Below are positions 35,284 through 43,197 of a DNA stretch of 64,000 nt, one piece after another. Each line of letters begins with the position of its first letter. Within the stretch, counting starts at the first letter, position 1. The stretch covers positions 1 through 64,000 of the forward strand of contig NZ_SAUZ01000010.1 of the NCBI RefSeq assembly GCF_004022215.1, read 5' to 3'. The position numbers and the translations under genes are program-made. The notes under the pieces were generated by a model, which saw nothing but the letters and a program-made list of their open reading frames with translations, ran no database searches and was not told where the DNA came from. The DNA is from Paenirhodobacter populi (GTDB lineage: Bacteria; Pseudomonadota; Alphaproteobacteria; Rhodobacterales; Rhodobacteraceae).

Positions 35284-36060
35284 TCAGGCCCCGGTGCCGG
35301 CGTATGTCCCGGCCAGCGCGCGCAGCGCACCGGCGAACAGCGTGACGTCGATGCCCACGCCCATGAAGGTCGCTCCCGCCGCCTTGCTGGCCTCGATGAA
35401 GGCGGGGTCGGTGGTCAGCACCCCCGCCGCCTTGCCCGCCGCGCGGATGCGGCGGATGGCGTCAAGGACGGCGTGCTGCACCTCGGGGTGGCCGGGCTTG
35501 CCCAGATGCCCCATGTCGGCGGCCAGATCCGAGGGGCCGATGAACACCCCGTCCAGCCCGTCGACCGCCAGCACCTCGTCCAGCGCGGCCAGCCCGGCGC
35601 GGCTTTCGATCTGCACGATCAGGCAGATCTGATCGTTGGCGGTGGTCAGGTAATCCGGGATCGCGGCAAAGCGCGAGGCGCGCGCCAGCGCCGATCCCAC
35701 GCCTCGGATGCCGTGCGGGGGGTAGAGGCAGGCCTTCACCGCGCGGTCCGCCTGCGCGCCGCTTTCGATCATCGGGATCAGCAGCGTCTGCGCCCCGATG
35801 TCCAGCGCCTGCTTGATCTTCGCCGGATCGTCGTCGGGCAGGCGGATCACCGGCACGCTGTCCGAGGCGGCGACCACCGCCACCTGCGCCGACAGCGAGC
35901 GGATGTCGTTCGGTGCGTGCTCGCCGTCGATCAGCAGCCAGTCGAACCCGGCGGTGGCGGCGATCTCGGCCAGATAGGGATCGGCGAGACCGACCCAGAT
36001 GCCGTGGGTGACCTCGCCGGCCGCAAGGCGGCGCTTCAGGCGATTGAGGGGGGCGGGCAT
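35284..36060 (-). CDS. hpaI: 4-hydroxy-2-oxoheptane-1,7-dioate aldolase (HpcH/HpaI family)
   Basis: A 258-residue class II pyruvate aldolase. Typical segments are GIWVGLADPYLAEIAATAGFD, LLIDGEHAPND (metal/base region), LIPMIESGAQADRAV, RGVGSALARASRF and QIESRAGLAALDEI-like. It should split 4-hydroxy-2-oxoheptanedioate to pyruvate and succinic semialdehyde, the last step of the homoprotocatechuate route. Its start lies 1 bp after the hpaH stop. The promiscuity of this family is known, but the operon with hpaG and hpaH supports the name. Confidence 0.9.
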   Translation of the reverse strand: MPAPLNRLKRRLAAGEVTHGIWVGLADPYLAEIAATAGFDWLLIDGEHAPNDIRSLSAQVAVVAASDSVPVIRLPDDDPAKIKQALDIGAQTLLIPMIESGAQADRAVKACLYPPHGIRGVGSALARASRFAAIPDYLTTANDQICLIVQIESRAGLAALDEVLAVDGLDGVFIGPSDLAADMGHLGKPGHPEVQHAVLDAIRRIRAAGKAAGVLTTDPAFIEASKAAGATFMGVGIDVTLFAGALRALAGTYAGTGA

Positions 36061-36061
36061 G

Positions 36062-36880
36062 TCATTCCTCCGCGAAAGTCAGGGTGACCCGGCCGAAGGG
36101 GCCGAAATCGGCGTCGAAGCGGCTGCCGGGCGGGGCTTCGAGCGGGCGGATGAAGCTGCCCGACAGCAGAACTTCGCCCGCCGCGATGCCCTGCCCGTAA
36201 TCGGCAAGCCGGTGGACGAGCCACAGGATCCCCGTCACCGGATCGTCCAGAACCCCGGCGCCGAGCCCGGTTTCCTCGACCACGCCGTCGCGTTTCACGA
36301 TGGCGCCGATCCAGCGCAGGTCGAAGGCTCCGGGCGCATGGCGCTGCGCGCCCAGCACGATCCCCGCATTGGCGGCATTGTCGGCCACGGTGTCGAAGAT
36401 CCTGCGCGGTCTGCCGGTCGCCGGGTCCGCCCGCACGATCCGGGTGTCGAGGATTTCGAGCGCCGGCGCCACATGGTCCGTCGCCGCCAGCACATCGGCG
36501 CGGGTGACCTGCCGCCCCGACAGCGGGGCTTTCATGACGAAGGCGATCTCCGCCTCGATCCGCGGCTGGATGAAGCGGCCGGCCGGGATCTTCGCGCCAT
36601 CGGCAAAGGCCATGTCGCTCAGCAGGATGCCGGAATCGGGGGTGGTGATGTCCAGCGCCTGTTGCATCGCGCGCGAGGTCAGGCCGATCTTCCAGCCGAT
36701 CACCCCAAGCCCCGCCGCCCGCTTGCGCGCGACGAACGCCGCCTGCACCGCATAGGCATCGTCCAGCGTGATGCCCGGATGCGCGATCGACAGGAGCCCG
36801 ATCTGCCGCCGCTCCGCCTCGGCGCGGAACAGCGCCCCGGCGGCGGTGTCGATTTCGGTCTGCGTCAGGGTGATGCTCAT
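36062..36880 (-). CDS. hpaH: 2-oxo-hept-4-ene-1,7-dioate hydratase
   Basis: A 272-residue member of the MhpD/HpaH branch of the FAH superfamily. Features are DDAYAVQAAF near 35-44, GWKIGLTS near 62-69 and the metal-binding region RIEAEIAFVM near 106-115. It adds water to the double bond of oxo-heptenedioate before aldol cleavage. It overlaps hpaG by ATGA at the start and is followed at once by hpaI, so the three are translated together. Confidence 0.9.
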   Translation of the reverse strand: MSITLTQTEIDTAAGALFRAEAERRQIGLLSIAHPGITLDDAYAVQAAFVARKRAAGLGVIGWKIGLTSRAMQQALDITTPDSGILLSDMAFADGAKIPAGRFIQPRIEAEIAFVMKAPLSGRQVTRADVLAATDHVAPALEILDTRIVRADPATGRPRRIFDTVADNAANAGIVLGAQRHAPGAFDLRWIGAIVKRDGVVEETGLGAGVLDDPVTGILWLVHRLADYGQGIAAGEVLLSGSFIRPLEAPPGSRFDADFGPFGRVTLTFAEE

Positions 36881-37728
36881 TCGTCGGCCACCCCGTTGCG
36901 CAGGGTGCCGATGCCCTCGGCGGTGATCTCGACCTCGTCGCCGGGTTTCAGCCAGATGGGCGGATCGAAGCGCGCGCCCGCGCCGGTGGGCGTGCCGGTG
37001 ACGATGATGTCGCCGGGGGCAAACGTGGTGAAGGTCGAGATATAGGCGATCTGCCGCGCCACCGGGAACAGCATCCGCCCCGTGCGGTCCGACTGGCGCA
37101 ATTCGCCGTTCACCCGGGTTTCCAGCGCGATGTCAAGGATCTGCGCCGGATCGGTGAAGGGCACCAGCCACGGCCCCATCGCGCCCGAGCGATCCCAGTT
37201 CTTGCCCTGCGTCACGTTGAATTTCGCGTGCCGCACCCAGTCGCGGATCGTGCCCTCGTTGCACAGGGTCAGCCCGGCGATGTGGGACAGGGCCTCGGCC
37301 TCGGGGATGCGGCGGCCGCCCTTGCCGATGACCACGGCGATTTCGCCTTCGTAGTCCAGCTGCACGCTTTCCGGCGGGCGGATCAGCGGCTGGCCATGGC
37401 CGACGAAGCCGCGCGCGAACCGCGGGAACAGCGACATATGGGGCGGCGCTTCCTGTCCGTCCCTGTATTCGGCGTTGCGGTCGGGGAAGTTCACGCCGAC
37501 GCAGATGATCTTTTCCGGGTCCCGCACGGGGATCGTATAGGTGAACTCGCCGGGGCCGTGGCTGGCGGCGCGGCCCTGCGCGGCGGCCAGAACCTCTGGG
37601 ATCGCGCCGGCGGCGATGACGTCGCGCAGCGTCGCATAAGGGAATTCGGCGGAGAGGGCGCGCACGCCATCCCCCACGCTCACGCCCCAGAAGGGGCGAC
37701 CGTCCACGGTGAAGGAAACGAGGTTCAT
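36877..37728 (-). CDS. hpaG: Single-domain FAH protein, homoprotocatechuate-pathway decarboxylase/isomerase
   Basis: A 283-residue FAH-family protein with the ligand region QLDYEGEIAVVIGKGGRRI (Asp-Tyr-Glu-x-Glu) and a C-terminal PGDIIVTGTPTGAG. It should perform the 5-oxopent-3-ene-1,2,5-tricarboxylate decarboxylase and/or subsequent isomerase step. In enterobacteria HpaG is a double-domain protein; here it has one domain, and a second FAH protein is encoded at 48248. The ATG at 37728 overlaps the DUF3500 stop. Family members with similar motifs have varied substrates, so the name rests on the operon. Confidence 0.87.
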   Translation of the reverse strand: MNLVSFTVDGRPFWGVSVGDGVRALSAEFPYATLRDVIAAGAIPEVLAAAQGRAASHGPGEFTYTIPVRDPEKIICVGVNFPDRNAEYRDGQEAPPHMSLFPRFARGFVGHGQPLIRPPESVQLDYEGEIAVVIGKGGRRIPEAEALSHIAGLTLCNEGTIRDWVRHAKFNVTQGKNWDRSGAMGPWLVPFTDPAQILDIALETRVNGELRQSDRTGRMLFPVARQIAYISTFTTFAPGDIIVTGTPTGAGARFDPPIWLKPGDEVEITAEGIGTLRNGVADE

Positions 37729-38975
37729 GCGTGATCTCCTTCGGCGGCGTTGCGCGCCCGATGCGCTGCGATCAGCGCGCGGCCGTAATCGTTGCCGTTC
37801 GGGATGCGGCTGATGACGTGGATGTGGAACTTCGCGGGTTCGGTATTGCTCAGCCACATGCCGGAGTGGTGGTCGAATTCCAGCATCACCACCGGGGAAT
37901 GGATGTGGTAGTAGAACGGATCGTCATCGCCATGCCCGCCGATCCAGCTGAAGAAGGTGCGGTCCAGATGATCCTCGATCTGCCTTATCCGGGCGCGGCG
38001 GGGGCCGTCGGGCCAGTGGATGTAGAAGGTCTCGCACAGGTCCAGCAGCGCGTGGCGCTGTTCGGGCGTGAAGTCGCGGGCGCAGGCGCCTTCGACCGGC
38101 ACGATGCGGTTGTCCTGAAACGCCCCGCCCAGATGCCGCTGATCGGCGAAGTTGAACCGCCATGCGGGCATGGCCGGGTCTTCCATCAGGGTGAAGATCG
38201 TCGCCTGTTCCTGCAACGCAGGTGCAAGCGACTGCATCAGCGCCAGCCCTTTCGCCTCTTCCTCCTTGAACATCGCAAAGAATTCACCGCTTTTCAGCAC
38301 GACCTCGTTCGGCTCCGTCCCCATGAAGGTCGGCGAGATCACCATCTGCCGCCCGAGGATCAGCACGTTGAAGCCGACATGGTGGCCGTAGATGTGCCAG
38401 CCCCAGGGTTCGCTGACCGAGGGGTTGCCGAACACCTCGAAATGGTAGGACCACTGGTTCATGATGTTGGTGAGGTCGTAAAGCTCGCCCAGAAACAGGT
38501 TCGCCTTCATCAGGCGGCGGATCTTCTGGAACCCGCGCGCCGAGGTGCAGGAGGAGAGCACATCCCAAAAACAGTCGCGCGACGCCTCGGACAGGTTTTC
38601 CAGCCGCACGCCCTCGGTGTTGAAGACAAGCTCGGGGTTGTACCAGCCGCGCCAGTTGCGGTGGTCGAGCGGCTTTTGCGCCGCCGCGCGTTCCGCTTCG
38701 GTCAGGGTGGCGAGCATCGCCTGCATCGCCGAAACCGCCAGTTCGACGTCGAAGCCTTCGTCCGCCAGTGTGAACAGCCCCGGCTCTGGCGTGCCGTCAT
38801 GGGTGATGCCGATGAAGGGCTCATCCTGCAGCCGCGCCCATTCCGCCTTCAGCGCCACGGCCTGCGGCGTCGCCAGAACCGGCTGCGAATAGGTCACGGG
38901 GTCGAGCCCATGCGACTTGCCGACCCGGTCATAGCTCTCGGGCAGGATGTAATCGCGGTAGTCGGTTGAAGTCAT
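37725..38975 (-). CDS. DUF3500 protein, first gene of the hpaGHI operon
   Basis: A 416-residue protein recognised as the DUF3500 family, whose function is not established. It contains WNPELVFN-like, WSYHFEVFGNPS, HIYGHHVGFNVLIL, MISPTFMGTEPNE-like and SPVVMLEFDHHSGMW segments; the several His clusters would suit a metal or cofactor site. There is no signal peptide. GGGGAGAGCC precedes the ATG at 38975. It is translationally coupled to hpaG, which suggests a role in producing or processing a ring-cleavage substrate. Any catalytic role is inference. Confidence 0.8.
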   Translation of the reverse strand: MTSTDYRDYILPESYDRVGKSHGLDPVTYSQPVLATPQAVALKAEWARLQDEPFIGITHDGTPEPGLFTLADEGFDVELAVSAMQAMLATLTEAERAAAQKPLDHRNWRGWYNPELVFNTEGVRLENLSEASRDCFWDVLSSCTSARGFQKIRRLMKANLFLGELYDLTNIMNQWSYHFEVFGNPSVSEPWGWHIYGHHVGFNVLILGRQMVISPTFMGTEPNEVVLKSGEFFAMFKEEEAKGLALMQSLAPALQEQATIFTLMEDPAMPAWRFNFADQRHLGGAFQDNRIVPVEGACARDFTPEQRHALLDLCETFYIHWPDGPRRARIRQIEDHLDRTFFSWIGGHGDDDPFYYHIHSPVVMLEFDHHSGMWLSNTEPAKFHIHVISRIPNGNDYGRALIAAHRARNAAEGDHA

Positions 38976-39045
38976 GGCTCTCCCCTTGCTCCTCGACCGC
39001 ATCAGGCCCGCTGTCCGGTCCGGCGGCAAGGGGAAGGCGGGAAAA

Positions 39046-39063
39046 CTTCCACATTTCGGAAAA
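39046..39063 (-). promoter_or_regulatory. Regulon motif copy A, before the DUF3500-hpaGHI operon
   Basis: On the minus strand this reads TTTTCCGAAATGTGGAAG, about 70 bp upstream of the DUF3500 start. It is a TTCC-7 nt-GGAA palindrome and the most divergent of five related sites in the cluster (16-bp consensus TTTCCGCAATGTGAAM). Confidence 0.55.
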
Positions 39064-39096
39064 TCCGTAATTCGGCGGAAAAAGGATTATCGGCAT

Positions 39097-39126
39097 AAAA
39101 TAGATTTTGACATGAAAATCTATTTT
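39097..39126. promoter_or_regulatory. Perfect 12-bp inverted repeat, probable GntR operator
   Basis: AAAATAGATTTT-GACATG-AAAATCTATTTT has perfect arms and stands out as AT-rich in GC-rich DNA. It lies 38 bp upstream of the GntR start and 121 bp upstream of the divergent DUF3500 start. It is well placed for autoregulation and control of the hpaGHI operon. Confidence 0.75.
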
Positions 39127-39164
39127 TGTTTCCCTGTGAGGGAAGAATCGTCTCGGGTGTCCAG

Positions 39165-39812
39165 ATGGCCGTCAGCAAGACCGCAGCGCTTTACAGCGAG
39201 CTGAAGGAGGAACTGCTCAACGGCGGCTATGCGCCGGGCAGCAAATTGGCGATCGACTCGCTCGCCACGGATTTCGAGGTCAGCGCCAGCGCGGTGCGCG
39301 AGGCGCTGTCGCGGCTCACCTCGGAGCGGCTGGTGGAGGCGATGCCGCAGCGCGGCTTCACCGTGGCGCCGGTGTCGCGCGGGGATCTGATCGACCTGAC
39401 CGGCGTGCGGGTGGACATCGAGGTGCGCTGCCTGCGCAGCTCTGTCCTGCTCGGCGATGTGGAATGGGAGGCGCGGATTCTGGCGACCTGGCACCGGCTG
39501 TCGAAGACCGGCGCCACGCCCGAGGGCCGCGCCCATCCCGACTGGCCGCGGCTTCATGCGCAGTTCCACGACGATCTGGTGTCGGCCTGCGACAGCCTGT
39601 GGTGGCTGCGGCTGCGCGATCAGCTTTACGTGCAGGCGGAACGCTACCGGCGCATCCTGTTGCCGCGCGCCCGGCTGGAACGCGACATCGAGACCGAACA
39701 CCGCGAGATCATGGATCTGGCGCTGGCCCGCAAGGCCGATGCGGCGGCCGAGGCGCTGAGCGCGCATCTGCAACGCACCGCGCATGATCTGCTGGCGGCG
39801 GGGCTGGTCTGA
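39165..39812 (+). CDS. GntR-family regulator (FadR/FCD type)
   Basis: A 215-residue regulator from the ATG at 39165; an in-frame upstream ATG would run into the operator palindrome. The N-terminal winged helix includes LAIDSLATDFEVSASAVREALSRL near 28-51. The C-terminal helical FCD ligand domain carries scattered Asp/His positions such as HAQFHDDLV and EHREIMDLA that may bind metal. It is divergent from the DUF3500-hpaGHI operon and precedes the IclR gene by 48 bp. It probably responds to an aromatic acid or a ring-cleavage product. Confidence 0.87.
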   Translation: MAVSKTAALYSELKEELLNGGYAPGSKLAIDSLATDFEVSASAVREALSRLTSERLVEAMPQRGFTVAPVSRGDLIDLTGVRVDIEVRCLRSSVLLGDVEWEARILATWHRLSKTGATPEGRAHPDWPRLHAQFHDDLVSACDSLWWLRLRDQLYVQAERYRRILLPRARLERDIETEHREIMDLALARKADAAAEALSAHLQRTAHDLLAAGLV

Positions 39813-39860
39813 AATATCGGCTGCCGTCTGGAGGAGACGGCCTGAAAGGGAGGAGAGACA

Positions 39861-40670
39861 ATGGGGTATCAGGAGACAATTCCGGGTGTCGTGCGCGGCG
39901 AGGTGACCGGCACGCAATGCATCCGGCGGTCCTTTGCGATCCTGCGGCTGCTGGCGGGGGGCGACCATGACGGCGAAAAGCTGGTGGATATCGCCGGCGC
40001 GCTGAAGCTGTCGCATCCGACGACGCACCGGATCCTCAAGGCGCTGGAACAGGAGGGCATCGTCGAGCGCGCGGGCGGATCGCAGCGCTACCGGCTGGGG
40101 GCCGAGGCCGCGTGGCTGGGCGTCGGGCCGTTCAACCGCTGTCCGATCACCCGGCTGTCGGCCATCGTGCTTGAGGATCTGGCGCAGGCGACGGGGGATT
40201 CGATCTTCCTCTCGGTGCCGTCGCACAATGACGCGGTTTACGCAGACCGCCGTCTGGGCAACTGGCCGGTGCAGGCGCGCGGCGTCCATGTCGGGGCGCG
40301 CCGCCCGATGGGGGTCAGCGTCGGCGGGCGGGTGATGCTTGCCCATCTGGGCGAGGCACGGATGAAGACCGTGCTGGCCGAGAATGCGGACCGTTTCGCC
40401 GACTGGAACTGCCCGATGGACCAGGTGTTGCGGGGCATCGAGGACACCCGTGCGCAGGGCTATCTGGTCGATGACAGCCTGACCCGTCAGGGACGCCGGG
40501 CGATGGCCGTGCCGGTGCGCGATGTCGGCGGCCGGGCGATCGGCGCGATCAGCATCATCGCGCCCACGGCGCGTCTGGGGTCAGACCGCGTGGCGCGTCT
40601 GCTGCCGCTGCTGCGCGAGGGCGCGCGGCGGGTGGGAACGGCGCTGTTCGAGCAGCGCATGGCATCGTGA
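39861..40670 (+). CDS. IclR-family transcriptional regulator
   Basis: A 269-residue regulator. The N-terminal winged helix spans about 20-80 (LVDIAGALKLSHPTTHRILKALEQEGIV). The C-terminal GAF-like effector domain spans about 90-260. GGGAGGAG precedes the ATG. IclR proteins commonly control aromatic ring-cleavage genes and bind palindromic sites with TTCC/GGAA-like halves; the five motif copies in this cluster are candidates. Whether this protein or the GntR protein binds them cannot be decided from sequence. Confidence 0.88.
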   Translation: MGYQETIPGVVRGEVTGTQCIRRSFAILRLLAGGDHDGEKLVDIAGALKLSHPTTHRILKALEQEGIVERAGGSQRYRLGAEAAWLGVGPFNRCPITRLSAIVLEDLAQATGDSIFLSVPSHNDAVYADRRLGNWPVQARGVHVGARRPMGVSVGGRVMLAHLGEARMKTVLAENADRFADWNCPMDQVLRGIEDTRAQGYLVDDSLTRQGRRAMAVPVRDVGGRAIGAISIIAPTARLGSDRVARLLPLLREGARRVGTALFEQRMAS

Positions 40671-40687
40671 CCCGCAAGGCGGCCCGG

Positions 40688-40710
40688 ATTTCCGGCATGT
40701 GAACAGAAAT
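40688..40710 (+). promoter_or_regulatory. Regulon motif copy B, before hpaD
   Basis: ATTTCCGGCATGTGAACAGAAAT, ending about 85 bp upstream of the hpaD ATG. The outer five bases at each end are also complementary (ATTTC/GAAAT). It shares the 16-bp core with copies A, C, D and E. Confidence 0.6.
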
Positions 40711-40794
40711 CCCTCCGGCGCTTGCCTGTCCCGCCGCCGCAGGGGGATGTTCATCCCATCGCGGCACGCCTGCCGCCCGAGAGGAGGAGAAAAC

Positions 40795-41802
40795 ATGCAT
40801 ATTCCGGCGCCGGTCCTGAACCCGCCCTTCAACGTCACCCGGTCGAGCCATGTCGTGCTGACGGTGCGCGACCTCGATGCCAGCCGCACCTTCTACACCG
40901 ATCTGGTGGGGCTGGTGGTCAGCGATGCCGACAGCGAGACCGTCTGGCTGCGCGGGCGCGAGGAAAGCGCGCATCACAGTCTCGTGCTGCGCAAGGGCGC
41001 CACGCCGAACTGCCAGCGGCTCGGCTTTCGCGTGCTGACGGATGACGACATCCTGAAGGCGAAGGATCATTTCGACGGCATCGGCGTGCCCGCGCAGATC
41101 GTCGACGTGCCCTATCAGGGCAAGACGCTGCATGTCCGCGACGCGATCGGCATGCCGGTGGAGTTCACCTCCTCCATGCCGTTCCGCGAACGGATGTTCA
41201 TGGCCTATGACCAGTATCGCGGCGCAGCGGCGCAGCGGATCGACCATTGGCAGATACAGGCGCAGAACGTGCGCCGGGCCTTTGATTTCTGGCATCCTTT
41301 GGGGTTCCGCACCTCGGAATACACCTATTCCGAAGAGCCGGGCGGGGGCGTCGACCTCTGGGGCGTGTGGATGCAGCGCAAGGGCAATCCGCACGATCAG
41401 GTCTTCACCAACGGGCCCGGGCCGCGGCTGCACCATTTCGCCTATCTGCTGCGCGACACCGCCGATCTGATGCATGCCTGCGACGTGGCGGGCGCGCTCG
41501 GTCTTGGCCGGCGGCTGGAACGCGGGCCGGGGCGGCACGGGATCTCGGGCGCGATGTTCATCTATTTCCGCGACCCCGACGGGCATCGGATCGAGCTGTT
41601 CAACACCCATTACCAGAACATCGACCTTGAACCGCCGATCGGCTGGAGCCTGAGCAACCCGAAGCGCGCCGATCAGTGGGGCATGCCCGCCCGCGCCAAA
41701 TGGTTCAACGAGGCGACCGTGTTCGAGGGCGCCGAGCCGGTGGAGCCGGATCTGGCCGCCGATGTGCCGACGCTGGAGAAATTCCTTGAGATGACGGACT
41801 GA
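40795..41802 (+). CDS. hpaD: Homoprotocatechuate 2,3-dioxygenase (type I extradiol, VOC fold)
   Basis: A 335-residue extradiol dioxygenase that opens 3,4-dihydroxyphenylacetate to 5-carboxymethyl-2-hydroxymuconate semialdehyde. Two VOC modules are seen. Metal ligands are probably H151 (RIDHWQ), H214 (RLHHFAY) and E267 (HRIELFN). Second-sphere residues fit known homoprotocatechuate dioxygenases: H200 (GNPHDQ), H248 (GRHGIS) and Y257 (MFIYF). GGAGGAG stands before the ATG at 40795, and a regulon motif lies upstream. It resembles the Brevibacterium/Arthrobacter type rather than the E. coli HpaD fold. Metal (Fe or Mn) cannot be told from sequence. Confidence 0.92.
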   Translation: MHIPAPVLNPPFNVTRSSHVVLTVRDLDASRTFYTDLVGLVVSDADSETVWLRGREESAHHSLVLRKGATPNCQRLGFRVLTDDDILKAKDHFDGIGVPAQIVDVPYQGKTLHVRDAIGMPVEFTSSMPFRERMFMAYDQYRGAAAQRIDHWQIQAQNVRRAFDFWHPLGFRTSEYTYSEEPGGGVDLWGVWMQRKGNPHDQVFTNGPGPRLHHFAYLLRDTADLMHACDVAGALGLGRRLERGPGRHGISGAMFIYFRDPDGHRIELFNTHYQNIDLEPPIGWSLSNPKRADQWGMPARAKWFNEATVFEGAEPVEPDLAADVPTLEKFLEMTD

Positions 41803-41827
41803 AGGGCAGGGGCCTGTGGATATTGCA

Positions 41828-41858
41828 AAACGCCGGGCGAGGGGATCGCCCGGCGTTT
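41828..41858. terminator. Bidirectional terminator between hpaD and hpaF
   Basis: Perfect 13-bp stem AAACGCCGGGCGA/TCGCCCGGCGTTT with a 5-nt loop, flanked by A's on the left and T's on the right. This is the best intrinsic terminator in the window and serves both convergent genes. Confidence 0.85.
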
Positions 41859-41873
41859 CATTTTGCGGGCAGA

Positions 41874-42263
41874 TCAGCCCTTGTTCATGTGCTGGTGGAT
41901 CGAATTGGTCTTCCACGATCCTTCCGGATCGGCCTGATCGACGTAGAAGGTGATGCCAAGCCCGCGCCGGGCGCTTTCCTCGCGGAAATGCGCGACGACG
42001 ATCTCATAGGCTTTCGAGAAGAAGGCCTTGCGCACCTCGGCCGGGCGGCCCGCGCCGATGCGGCAGGTGACGTTGACATAGGCATGTTCGGGATTGCCGT
42101 CGGCGATCACGTATTGCGACACGGGCCAGGCCCGCACCCGCACGCCGCCGGTCGGAAAGACATCGGGGGCGGTGCGGAAATGGGCGGCGATCTTTTCCAG
42201 CAACTCGCCGATCCGGCCGCTGGATTCGAGGTTGCTGGAATATTCGACGATGCAATGGGGCAT
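41874..42263 (-). CDS. hpaF: 5-carboxymethyl-2-hydroxymuconate delta-isomerase
   Basis: A 129-residue tautomerase-superfamily protein, close to the family's usual 126. It begins Met-Pro-His, so Pro is exposed as the catalytic base after Met removal. Typical segments are CIVEYSSNLE and IADGNPEHAYVNVTCRI. It isomerises the hydroxymuconate product to the form that HpaG decarboxylates. It is on the minus strand, divergent from the DLH gene across motif copy C and convergent with hpaD. A much longer in-frame extension upstream has no ribosome-binding site and was rejected. Confidence 0.9.
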   Translation of the reverse strand: MPHCIVEYSSNLESSGRIGELLEKIAAHFRTAPDVFPTGGVRVRAWPVSQYVIADGNPEHAYVNVTCRIGAGRPAEVRKAFFSKAYEIVVAHFREESARRGLGITFYVDQADPEGSWKTNSIHQHMNKG

Positions 42264-42387
42264 GACGGCGTCCTGTCTGATAGGGCCCTGGTGGCCTCGC
42301 GCGCATGGCAGCGCGCGGGCGCGCGGGATGCAAGCGCGGGACGCCGATCTGTTCACGATGTGGATGCCCGGCGCCACCCGCCCCCGC

Positions 42388-42409
42388 GTTTTCGCAATGT
42401 GAACAAAAC
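42388..42409. promoter_or_regulatory. Regulon motif copy C, between hpaF and the DLH operon
   Basis: GTTTTCGCAATGTGAACAAAAC, palindromic at its ends (GTTTT/AAAAC). It lies in the 215-bp divergent region, 70 bp before the DLH start and 125 bp before hpaF, and could control both. Confidence 0.65.
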
Positions 42410-42478
42410 CCGCCGCCGCGCTTGTGCCCTCCCATCCCGCGCCGTTCAATCGCCGCAATGACAGGAGGAGGAAGGGCC

Positions 42479-43189
42479 ATGCCCGCAAGAGACATTGCCT
42501 ATAGCCATGCGGGGATCGGGATGCTGGGGCATTTCGAGCCGCCCGCGGACGGCGGCCCCCGCCCGGGCATCCTGCTGGTGCATGGGGCGCATGGTCTGGA
42601 CGATTTCATCATCGGCGTCGCGGGCCGCCTGTCGGCGCAGGGCTATGCGGTGCTCGCGCTCGATCTCTGGGGTGGGCGGGCACGGCCGCAGGGGCCGGAT
42701 GAGGTCGGCGCGGCGCTTGGCGGCTGTGCGCGCGACCGCGCGGGCTGGATGGCCCGGGTCGAGGTCGCCCGCGCCGCCCTGACCGCCCAGCCCGAGGTCG
42801 ATGGCGCGCGCAGCGGCGCGCTTGGCTATTGCTTCGGCGGCAGCACGGTTCTGGAATATATCCGCTCGGGTGGGGCGCTGACCGGCGGGGTCAGTTTCCA
42901 CGCCGGGCTCGACCTTGTGGAGAGCGACTGGAGCGCCGCGACGAAAAGCCCGCTGCTTATCTGCGCCGGTGCCGCCGATCCGATGTCCGGGATCGAGGAT
43001 CTGGGGCGCGTCGCCAGCGGGATGGAGGCTGCGGGCCTGCCATGGGAGCTGAACCTATACGGCAGGGTGAAGCACGCCTTCACCGAACCGGACGACCCCC
43101 GCCGCCCGCCCTTCGCCAAATACGACGCGAATGCCGATCGCCGCTCCTGGGCCGCGATGTCGGACTTCTTTGCGCATCTGTTCGCCTGA
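42479..43189 (+). CDS. Dienelactone hydrolase-family protein
   Basis: A 236-residue alpha/beta hydrolase. The Cys nucleophile C118 is in GYCFGG, D167 in AGAADPM and H199 in KHAFTEP, giving the Cys-Asp-His triad of dienelactone hydrolases. GGAGGAGGAAGGG stands before the ATG at 42479. It heads a small operon with an SDR and an NTF2-like protein. A lactone or ester formed in the aromatic route is the likely substrate; no dienelactone is expected in the standard homoprotocatechuate pathway, so this may belong to an upper, substrate-preparing part. Confidence 0.85.
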   Translation: MPARDIAYSHAGIGMLGHFEPPADGGPRPGILLVHGAHGLDDFIIGVAGRLSAQGYAVLALDLWGGRARPQGPDEVGAALGGCARDRAGWMARVEVARAALTAQPEVDGARSGALGYCFGGSTVLEYIRSGGALTGGVSFHAGLDLVESDWSAATKSPLLICAGAADPMSGIEDLGRVASGMEAAGLPWELNLYGRVKHAFTEPDDPRRPPFAKYDANADRRSWAAMSDFFAHLFA

Positions 43190-43197
43190 GGAATATC

